NCBI GenBank assembly: GCA_009392095.1
Contig: VFHF01000286.1
Coordinates: 1-5,484, forward strand
Reading direction: 5' to 3'
Length of the DNA stretch: 5,484 nt
From: SAR202 cluster bacterium
GTDB lineage: Bacteria > Chloroflexota > Dehalococcoidia > Lucifugimonadales > UBA3495
Part shown: in pieces, positions 1 through 4,548 of the stretch
Position numbering within the stretch: position 1 is the first letter of the stretch
Layout: every line of letters begins with the position of its first letter
Program-made: the position numbers and the translations under genes
The notes under the pieces: generated by a model
What the model was told of the DNA's origin: nothing
Databases searched by the model: none
The model's input: the letters and a program-made list of their open reading frames with translations, nothing else

Positions 1-86
1 GGGCAGCCGTATCTGCGCCGAAATCGTCAAAACATAAGTTTAAAAAGGTAGAACAGGTGTGAAAATCGGTGGGTGAAAAGGTTGGC
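1..86. other. Short non-coding left edge downstream of glmS
   Basis: This stretch lies 3' of the glmS stop codon. I see no convincing intrinsic terminator on the minus strand. A T-run (minus strand, about positions 45-49) follows sequence with no GC-rich hairpin, and the only nearby inverted repeat is a weak AAAC/GTTT pair at 34-45. On the plus strand, short open stretches run in from the left edge and end at stops at 35-37, 49-51 and 58-60. Any of these could be the last residues of a convergent gene lying outside the window, but they are too short to identify. Confidence 0.4.
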
Positions 87-1943
87 TTACTCGACCGTCA
101 CTGATTTCGCCAGGTTCCTAGGTTGGTCCACGTCCCGGTCCCTGAGCAGCGCGATGTGATAGGCCAGCATCTGCAGCGGAACGGTGATGAGCAGGGGGAT
201 GAGATGTTCCGGCGCCTCCGGGATGTACAGGGCGTGGTCAACATCCGCAGACAACTGAGAATCTCCCTCAGTTAGCACGGCGAGTACCCGGCCATCCCGG
301 GCCTTAACCTCTTTGACGTTGTTAACGACTTTGTCGTAAAGGAAGTCCTTGGGCGCCAATGCCACGGTGGCCATCGCATTATCGATCAGCGCGATTGGTC
401 CGTGCTTCATCTCTCCAGCGGGATAGCCTTCCGCATGGATGTAACTAATCTCTTTTAATTTCAGGGCCCCTTCAGTGGCGATGGGCGCATTCATTCCTCG
501 TCCCAGGAACAGGAAATTGTCGAACTGCGCATATTCTTGGGCCAAGTACTGGTATACCCCGTCATTGGCTACAAGATCACCCAACAACCTAGGGGCCTGC
601 GCCAAACCGTCTACCAGTTCTTGTCGTTTCGCTGTGTCCAAAACTCCCCTGGACTGGCCTAGGAAGATGGCCAGGAGGTTCAATATGGTCAGGGAGGCCA
701 CAAAGGTCTTGGTGCTGGCCACGCCAATCTCGATCCCGGCCCGCATATAAAGAGTCCCATCGGCTATGCGGGATGCCTGGCTACCCTCTGAATTGCAGAT
801 GGTGATCAACTTTCCACCTTTGTCCTTGACCATCTGCATCCCGGCTACGGTGTCGGCCGTTTCGCCCGACTGCCCGATGGACACAACCAAAGTCCCTGGA
901 CCGATGTACGGGTCGCGGTACCGGAATTCAGATGCGCTTTCCGCCTCGGCGGGCAGACCGCTGTAGCGCTCCACCAGGTGGCGTCCAACCTGGGCGGCGT
1001 TTAAGCTAGTGCCGCAGCCGATAAGCATCACCCGGTCCAGACCGGCGATCTCCTGAGGCGAAAGTGGAAAATCCAAAAGGTCCACCCGGCGAGTTTCAAA
1101 ATTGACCCGCTCGCGCATGGCGCTGGCCACCGCCTGTGGCTGTTCCATGATCTCTTTCAGCATGAAATGCTGGTACCCAGCCTTGTCCACCAAGATTTCT
1201 TCCTGAGAGACCATCCGGGGCTGCTTGTCTATGTGGTTCCCTTCCAGGTCTTGGTACTCAACTTTGTCCCGGGTGACCACCACCATTTCGCCGGTTTCCA
1301 GAAACGCCACCTGTCCAATGTTGGAGTCGGTTTGGAGCAGGGGCAGCAACGCGGGCAGGTCGCTTCCGATAATCGCCTGGCCCTCTGATTGGGCCACCAC
1401 TATGCCGCCGGCGTGACCCAATCGGAGCGCGCAGATCTCTGCGGCATCTCCTTGCATGATGGCGGAGATGGCCTGGGAGCCCTTTACCATGCGTCCCATT
1501 CGCCGGAACGCCTCTTGGAAGCTGAGACCCCGGTCTATACCCTCTTCCACCAGATGGGTAAGAACTTCAGTGTCGGTCTCCGAACCAAATTCGTGTCCGG
1601 CATCGATCAACCGCCGTTTTAATTCTAGGTAATTTTCAACGATCCCGTTGTGGACCACGGCGATGCGCTGCTCACAGTCCGTATGGGGATGCGCGTTCTC
1701 GTGGGAGGGGCGTCCGTGGGTAGCCCAACGGGTGTGTCCCAGGCCAACGGAGCCATCGGGGTGTTCTCCAGTGCTTTCCAGGCCGCTGACTTTGCCCACG
1801 GTCTTGCGCAGTTGGATATCACCATAGGGATCAACTACGGCGATACCGGCGCTGTCATAGCCCCGGTACTCAAGCCGCCTTAGACCCTCGTAAATGATAG
1901 GCCAGGCTTCTTGTCCGCCAACGTATCCAACTATGCCGCACAC
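87..1943 (-). CDS. glmS: Glutamine--fructose-6-phosphate aminotransferase (isomerizing)
   Basis: This cytoplasmic enzyme converts fructose-6-phosphate and glutamine to glucosamine-6-phosphate and glutamate, the first step of UDP-GlcNAc synthesis for the cell envelope. The 618 residues compare with about 609 in E. coli, so the gene is complete. The N-terminal class II glutaminase domain (about 2-220) begins with nucleophile Cys2 in MCGIVGYVG. It also shows RLEYRGYDSAG (23-33), TRWATHG (71-77), HNG (98-100) and ETDTE (122-126). Two SIS sugar-isomerase domains follow, with GCGTS (309-313), SIGQSGET (355-362), STKT (410-413) and LGRGM (480-484). Glu498 in KEIS, His514 in KHGP and Lys613 near the C-terminus match the E. 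coli Glu488, His504 and Lys603 isomerase residues. The start is GTG, fixed by the Cys that must follow it and by an in-frame TAA at 1965-1967. The Shine-Dalgarno is weak (GGAA at 1950-1953, 6 nt away). Nothing needed for activity looks missing. Confidence 0.98.
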   Translation of the reverse strand: MCGIVGYVGGQEAWPIIYEGLRRLEYRGYDSAGIAVVDPYGDIQLRKTVGKVSGLESTGEHPDGSVGLGHTRWATHGRPSHENAHPHTDCEQRIAVVHNGIVENYLELKRRLIDAGHEFGSETDTEVLTHLVEEGIDRGLSFQEAFRRMGRMVKGSQAISAIMQGDAAEICALRLGHAGGIVVAQSEGQAIIGSDLPALLPLLQTDSNIGQVAFLETGEMVVVTRDKVEYQDLEGNHIDKQPRMVSQEEILVDKAGYQHFMLKEIMEQPQAVASAMRERVNFETRRVDLLDFPLSPQEIAGLDRVMLIGCGTSLNAAQVGRHLVERYSGLPAEAESASEFRYRDPYIGPGTLVVSIGQSGETADTVAGMQMVKDKGGKLITICNSEGSQASRIADGTLYMRAGIEIGVASTKTFVASLTILNLLAIFLGQSRGVLDTAKRQELVDGLAQAPRLLGDLVANDGVYQYLAQEYAQFDNFLFLGRGMNAPIATEGALKLKEISYIHAEGYPAGEMKHGPIALIDNAMATVALAPKDFLYDKVVNNVKEVKARDGRVLAVLTEGDSQLSADVDHALYIPEAPEHLIPLLITVPLQMLAYHIALLRDRDVDQPRNLAKSVTVE

Positions 1944-1990
1944 AGGCTTTTCCGGCGATGCTCGTTACGCCAGACCTCAGTATCAAGATG

Positions 1991-2031
1991 AAACGCACCG
2001 CGAAAACCGGCAAGGTTATCGAAAAGCGTTT
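1991..2031 (-). promoter_or_regulatory. Possible stem-loop in the glmS 5' leader
   Basis: Seen directly: a 6-bp outer inverted repeat AAACGC (1991-1996) / GCGTTT (2026-2031) encloses a 4-bp inner one, AACC (2005-2008) / GGTT (2014-2017). The apical loop has 5 nt and the two internal-loop strands have 8 nt each. In the minus-strand RNA both internal strands contain UUCG. If the promoter at 2038-2067 is used, transcription would begin close to 2031, so this fold would sit at the extreme 5' end of the glmS mRNA. Its stability is uncertain because of the large internal loop. It does not resemble the glmS ribozyme. A role in mRNA stability or control is inference only. Confidence 0.3.
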
Positions 2032-2048
2032 AAGAACAGTATAAGAAC
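2031..2048. repeat. Direct repeat TAAGAAC, 11-bp period, flanking the glmS -10 box
   Basis: TAAGAAC occurs at 2031-2037 and again at 2042-2048. The two copies are exactly 11 bp apart, about one helical turn, and the proposed glmS -10 hexamer (2038-2043) overlaps the gap between them. Same-face spacing is compatible with a regulator binding tandem sites over the promoter. Two 7-bp copies can also arise by chance in A-rich sequence. Confidence 0.35.
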
Positions 2049-2067
2049 GCCTGGAATTTGGTGTCAA
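2038..2067 (-). promoter_or_regulatory. Sigma70-type promoter for glmS
   Basis: On the minus strand there is a perfect -35 TTGACA (2062-2067) and a -10 TATACT (2038-2043) that differs from consensus at one base, separated by 18 bp. The expected start point is near 2031, giving a leader of roughly 88 nt before the GTG of glmS. It lies in the 193-bp gap between the coxG-like stop and glmS and points at glmS, so glmS probably does not depend on the upstream operon. Assigned from consensus matching only. Confidence 0.65.
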
Positions 2068-2080
2068 CGGAACCAGGCGT
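2047..2080. repeat. 8-bp inverted repeat bracketing the glmS -35 box
   Basis: ACGCCTGG (2047-2054) and CCAGGCGT (2073-2080) are perfect inverted repeats around an 18-nt centre that contains the -35 TTGACA. One arm falls in the promoter spacer and the other just upstream of -35, with centres 26 bp apart. That layout suits an operator for a dimeric regulator. Alternatively, RNA read through from the coxG-like gene would form an 8-bp hairpin here, followed by UCUUAU. That tail is too poor in U for a confident intrinsic terminator, but a dual role is possible. Confidence 0.45.
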
Positions 2081-2136
2081 AAACGGCAACCAAAGCCAGA
2101 TCAATTAGTATCGATTAGCGGTGAAATGGCAGACGT

Positions 2137-2595
2137 TTACACGGACTCTAAAGCCAAGAGCTTCCTCAAGTTCTTTGAGAAATCTTCCAAGGTGTTGCGG
2201 GCCTTTCTACGGATCAGCGGTTGCCCCAGTTCGCCCAGGCGGCCCATGAATGTCGTGTCGGCCACTATTTCCAACTCGGTCTCGGTGGGTGACTTGGCCG
2301 TAATTTTCATGCTCATGTTGGTCTTGACGCCGCCACCAACCCGCCGGTCATTGGCTTCAACCAGGAAATGGGCCTCGCCGGATTCGGCGTCTTGGGACAA
2401 TACGGTGATAACCCCGCTCAGGTTCATCCCCATCGGTCCAACCCTGGCCTGGAGAGTTGCCTGGTAACTGGCTTCGCTATCCTGGGTAATGTCTTTGAGT
2501 CCTGGGATACAAGAGGCAGCCTTGGGTATGTCCATAACCAGAGCCCAGATGGCCTCACGGCTGGCGGGAACGACCGAAACAATCTCAACCTTCAT
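2137..2595 (-). CDS. CoxG-like SRPBCC-domain protein
   Basis: This 152-residue protein belongs to the CoxG/SRPBCC (START-like) group usually encoded beside molybdenum hydroxylases. Seen in the sequence: an N-terminal MKVEI strand, IW near 16-17, PGLKDI (31-36), RVGPMG (51-56), a VGGGVK turn (86-91) and the C-terminal family signature GRLGELGQPLI (118-128). A basic amphipathic helix with LEDFSKNL follows (136-143). In Oligotropha, CoxG is reported to help recruit CO dehydrogenase to the membrane and has a longer hydrophobic C-terminus. This copy ends right after the helix and has no membrane segment, so a membrane role is doubtful. It is the last gene of the operon, 5 bp after the coxM-like stop. 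The Shine-Dalgarno is GGGAAG (2605-2610), 9 nt from ATG and inside a hairpin loop. The family call is firm; the molecular role is inferred. Confidence 0.85.
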   Translation of the reverse strand: MKVEIVSVVPASREAIWALVMDIPKAASCIPGLKDITQDSEASYQATLQARVGPMGMNLSGVITVLSQDAESGEAHFLVEANDRRVGGGVKTNMSMKITAKSPTETELEIVADTTFMGRLGELGQPLIRRKARNTLEDFSKNLRKLLALESV

Positions 2596-2619
2596 ACCGG
2601 CTAACTTCCCACCGGTATG
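2593..2619 (-). promoter_or_regulatory. Junction hairpin holding the coxG-like start codon and RBS
   Basis: The minus-strand RNA reads CAUACCGG (2619-2612), an 11-nt loop (2611-2601), then CCGGUAUG (2600-2593): a perfect 8-bp stem. The loop contains the coxG Shine-Dalgarno GGGAAG and the coxM-like UAG stop, and the last three bases of the stem are the coxG AUG. A ribosome finishing the coxM-like frame would melt the stem and free the start, so this is a plausible translational-coupling device. The geometry is seen directly; the function is inferred. Confidence 0.5.
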
Positions 2620-3473
2620 GCAGCTATGGCCTGTTCCACGGCGCGCCGGGCGAAGACTTCGGACATGTCAGTTTTGTATTCGGCGGAGCCTCGGAAGTCC
2701 TCCAATGGGTCCACTACATCTTTGACCAACGCCGCCGCCGCCCGAATATTCTCGTCTGTTAGAGGCTTTCCGCGCAGGGCGTCCTCGGCGTCTTTGGCCC
2801 TGATTGGCGTAACACCGGCCGAGCCCAGAACTATGCGGACATCTTTACAGGTTCCGTCCTGTTTCTTGGAAACCACCGACGCCACTGAGACTGTGCCGTA
2901 GTCGTCGGCCGTGCGAGGCAGAAACTTGAGGTAGACCGAACCTGAGCCAACGGGCGCTCGGGGCACCAACACGCTGGTCATCACCTCGCCAGGCTGCACA
3001 TCGGTCTCGTAATAGTCGATGAAAAAGTCTTCCAGCGGCACCACCCGGTCTCCGCTCGAGGACGTCATAAAGGCAGACGCTCCCAAGGCGATCAGTGCGG
3101 GAGGCGGGTCTTGGTTGGGGTCGCCATTGACTAATCCGCCCCCGATGGTGGCCATGTTGCGGATCCTGGGAGTCGCCACCTTCCGGAAAGTGTCCGTCAA
3201 CAGCGGCAGGTCCTCTCCGATTAGGATGCTGTTCTCTATCTGGCGTTGAGTGCACAGCCCGCCAATCCTCACTCCCTCTGGCGTCGACTCTATGGAGTTG
3301 AGGTTTTCCACATTCCGTAGCCCAATCACGTGGGACGGTTGCGACAGGCGTTGTTTCATCTGGATCACCAACGCGGTGCCGCCGGCCATGATTCGGCAAT
3401 CGTCGCCGTATTGTTCCAATAGCCCAAACACCTGATCCAGACTGGTGGGGGCGTGATATTCGAAGTCGATCAT
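2601..3473 (-). CDS. Molybdenum hydroxylase FAD-binding medium subunit (CoxM-like)
   Basis: This is the flavoprotein subunit of a CO-dehydrogenase/xanthine-dehydrogenase-family enzyme. It takes electrons from the 2Fe-2S subunit onto FAD and passes them to an acceptor. At 290 residues it has the usual family length and is complete. FAD-binding signatures are AGGTALV (30-36) and TIGGGLVNGDP (109-119), which correspond to the AGGHS and TIGG motifs of CoxM. Here Ala replaces the common Ser in the first motif, and Gly113 replaces the common Asn/Ser after TIGG. The following QDPPPALIALGA is typical. The C-terminal CODH-flavoprotein domain (about 178-285) ends with the characteristic GSAEYK (262-267). 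The start ATG overlaps the coxS-like stop as ATGA, with Shine-Dalgarno AGGGAG at 3480-3485. Subunit identity is firm. The enzyme's substrate is unknown because the large subunit is missing, so no coxM symbol is given. Confidence 0.93.
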   Translation of the reverse strand: MIDFEYHAPTSLDQVFGLLEQYGDDCRIMAGGTALVIQMKQRLSQPSHVIGLRNVENLNSIESTPEGVRIGGLCTQRQIENSILIGEDLPLLTDTFRKVATPRIRNMATIGGGLVNGDPNQDPPPALIALGASAFMTSSSGDRVVPLEDFFIDYYETDVQPGEVMTSVLVPRAPVGSGSVYLKFLPRTADDYGTVSVASVVSKKQDGTCKDVRIVLGSAGVTPIRAKDAEDALRGKPLTDENIRAAAALVKDVVDPLEDFRGSAEYKTDMSEVFARRAVEQAIAAIPVGS

Positions 3474-3958
3474 CCGCCGCTCCCTGCTGCCTTATTCATG
3501 GTATCTGCGGCGGCAGCGATGGAATTAAGGATGCCATAGTAACCGGTGCAGCGGCACAAGTTACCCATCATGTACTCTTTAATCTCGTCTTCGGTGGGCG
3601 CCGGGTTCTCTTCGAGAAGCGACTTGGCTGCGATGACTTGCCCTGGGGTGCAGATGCCGCACTGGAAGCCACCGTGATCGATGAATGCCTGTTGGATTGG
3701 GTGGAGGTTGCCGTTCTCGGCGATGCCCTCGATGGTGGTGATCTCCGAACCGTCTACCGCGACGGCCAGGGTGATGCAGGAGGCGTACATCTCGCCGTTG
3801 ACCAAAACCGCGCAGGCCCCACACACGCCAACGCTGCAGCTCTCCTTGGTGCCAGTCAGGCCGATGTCGTACCGGATGCAGTCAACCAGCAGACGCCGCG
3901 CTGGGATGTCTAATTCGTGGTCGGTGCCATTGATCTTAAGGTGGACTTTTTGGTTCAT
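3470..3958 (-). CDS. Molybdenum hydroxylase 2Fe-2S small subunit (CoxS-like)
   Basis: This 162-residue iron-sulfur subunit carries electrons from the molybdopterin centre to FAD. All eight cluster ligands are present. The plant-ferredoxin-type cluster uses Cys41, Cys46, Cys49 (CSVGVCGAC) and Cys61. The second, helical-bundle cluster uses Cys100, Cys103 (QCGICTPG), Cys135 and Cys137 (CRCTGY). No Tat signal is seen, as expected for a small subunit; the protein is probably cytoplasmic. It is the first gene of the operon. The canonical cox order is M-S-L, whereas here it is S-M-G. Its last codons overlap the coxM-like start by 4 bp, indicating coupled translation. Start: ATG with Shine-Dalgarno AGGGGA (3963-3968), 4 nt away. 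It could equally belong to an aldehyde, nicotine or aromatic hydroxylase, since these small subunits do not reveal the substrate. Confidence 0.95.
   Translation of the reverse strand: MNQKVHLKINGTDHELDIPARRLLVDCIRYDIGLTGTKESCSVGVCGACAVLVNGEMYASCITLAVAVDGSEITTIEGIAENGNLHPIQQAFIDHGGFQCGICTPGQVIAAKSLLEENPAPTEDEIKEYMMGNLCRCTGYYGILNSIAAAADTMNKAAGSGG
3480..3485 (-). promoter_or_regulatory. RBS for the coxM-like gene
   Basis: AGGGAG on the minus strand lies inside the 3' end of the coxS-like gene, 6 nt before the ATG. It supports this start together with the ATGA stop/start overlap. Confidence 0.7.
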
Positions 3959-3962
3959 ACCG

Positions 3963-3968
3963 TCCCCT
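3963..3968 (-). promoter_or_regulatory. RBS for the coxS-like gene
   Basis: AGGGGA on the minus strand sits 4 nt before the ATG at 3956-3958. The spacing is a little short but the match is strong, and it supports this start. Confidence 0.65.
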
Positions 3969-4018
3969 AATCAGTCTCGTCAGGCGCGAGCATTGCGCCG
4001 AGCAAAATCACGCCCAAT

Positions 4019-4026
4019 GTTATACT
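4019..4026. promoter_or_regulatory. Possible overlapping divergent -10 boxes
   Basis: The 163-bp gap between the coxS-like gene (minus) and the EthD-like gene (plus) must hold both promoters. On plus, TG-T-TATACT (4018-4026) is an extended -10. On minus, the same bases read TATAAC (4024-4019). Neither has a good -35: the best on minus is TTGCGG (4045-4040) with a short 15-bp spacer, and on plus there is none at 16-18 bp. A shared bidirectional promoter is plausible but weakly supported. Confidence 0.3.
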
Positions 4027-4027
4027 A

Positions 4028-4041
4028 CCCCCCACCCTCCC
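4028..4041. other. C/G-run in the divergent promoter region
   Basis: The plus strand has C-runs of 6, 3 and 3 separated by single bases, so the minus strand reads GGG-A-GGG-T-GGGGGG immediately upstream of the candidate minus -10. Only three tracts of three or more G are present, so a three-tier quadruplex is not satisfied, though a two-tier one is possible. Confidence 0.3.
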
Positions 4042-4048
4042 GCAAGCG

Positions 4049-4060
4049 GCGGCTAGCCGC
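4049..4060. repeat. 12-bp perfect palindrome GCGGCTAGCCGC
   Basis: A perfect 12-bp palindrome lies between the two divergent genes, just beyond the C/G-run and about 60 bp upstream of the EthD-like start. Its position suits an operator controlling the Mo-hydroxylase operon, the EthD-like gene or both. No regulator gene is present in the window to pair with it. Confidence 0.4.
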
Positions 4061-4103
4061 ATTTACATGGGAAGAATCACCTATTGGTTTGACTTGATAT
4101 TTC

Positions 4104-4110
4104 AAAGGAG
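4104..4110 (+). promoter_or_regulatory. RBS for the EthD/DUF4286-like gene
   Basis: AAAGGAG is a near-perfect anti-16S match, 11 nt before the ATG at 4122. A second purine stretch, GAGGAA (4115-4120), is nearly adjacent to the start. The first is the likelier site. Confidence 0.6.
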
Positions 4111-4121
4111 TAGCGAGGAAG

Positions 4122-4532
4122 ATGGCTCAGAAAAAAGGGAATGCCCCCTCACAACACATCGGAAACACGGTGTTGGTGGTAACCATGGAAGTGGACGCAG
4201 AGGACGAAGAAGAGTTCAACAAGTGGTACAACGAGCAGCACCTTCCGGAGCGCATGGCCATCCCCGGCTATGTCTCAGCCCGCCGTTTTAAGCTGGAAGA
4301 CGGGAACAACGCCCTCAAGTACCTGTGCATCTGGGAGATGGACGACGGCAGTCCGCTGCAGAGCGAGATATACAAGGACCAGAACGCCCACCCCACGGAG
4401 CTTTACCTGCGAGTCAATGAGACCATCAAGGCCAGGACTCGAGGCCTCTACCACCAAATCTACCCCGAGCCCGGAACATCGTTCGATGACCGATCTGGAT
4501 TCCACGGTGAGCGTCTGCTGGCCCACCCGTAG
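4122..4532 (+). CDS. EthD/DUF4286-like dimeric alpha/beta-barrel protein
   Basis: This small 136-residue protein has no signal peptide or membrane segment. A flexible polar N-terminus (1-15) leads into a hydrophobic strand VLVVTMEV (17-24) and an acidic helix. The signature region is WYNEQHLPER (35-44), followed by PGYVSARRF (48-56) and the strand KYLCIWEM (66-73). The pattern WYN-x-x-HLPER...PGF/Y...RRF marks a family of ferredoxin-like dimeric alpha/beta-barrel proteins, often annotated as EthD or DUF4286, related in fold to antibiotic-biosynthesis monooxygenases. Members often sit near catabolic oxygenases, but most have no proven reaction, so no function is assigned. Start chosen from the strong Shine-Dalgarno at 4104-4110. 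The gene is divergent from the Mo-hydroxylase operon and convergent with the LLM gene, ending 16 bp from it with no terminator visible between them. Confidence 0.8.
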   Translation: MAQKKGNAPSQHIGNTVLVVTMEVDAEDEEEFNKWYNEQHLPERMAIPGYVSARRFKLEDGNNALKYLCIWEMDDGSPLQSEIYKDQNAHPTELYLRVNETIKARTRGLYHQIYPEPGTSFDDRSGFHGERLLAHP

Positions 4533-4548
4533 GGGTTAAACGGCGTGT

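Noticed and set aside
34..49. Intrinsic terminator after glmS
   Set aside because: There is a T-run on the minus strand but no GC-rich stem before it. The AAAC/GTTT pair is only 4 AT-rich base pairs.
1944..2136. A glmS ribozyme/riboswitch upstream of glmS
   Set aside because: The leader inferred from the promoter is only about 88 nt, and I see none of the conserved core of the glmS ribozyme. The fold at 1991-2031 is a simple nested inverted repeat.
2126..2467. A 113-codon plus-strand frame antisense to the coxG-like gene
   Set aside because: Its composition is that of a complement shadow, with no credible motif, while the minus-strand frame carries the CoxG family signature.
2845..3399. A 184-codon open frame on minus, overlapping the coxM-like gene
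   Set aside because: It is rich in Arg, His, Gly and Pro with no recognisable motif and lies wholly inside a clear FAD-subunit gene in another frame.
4028..4041. Three-tier G-quadruplex
   Set aside because: Only three G-tracts of three or more exist, and the 6-G run cannot supply two tracts plus a loop base.
4091..4096. Promoter -35 box near the EthD-like gene (TTTGACTT)
   Set aside because: A -10 box at normal distance would fall on the ribosome-binding site and start codon, and no matching hexamer is there.
3681..4097. A 138-codon open frame on plus, antisense to the coxS-like gene
   Set aside because: It mirrors the codons of a gene with all eight Fe-S ligands, has no family motif, and would swallow the divergent promoter region.
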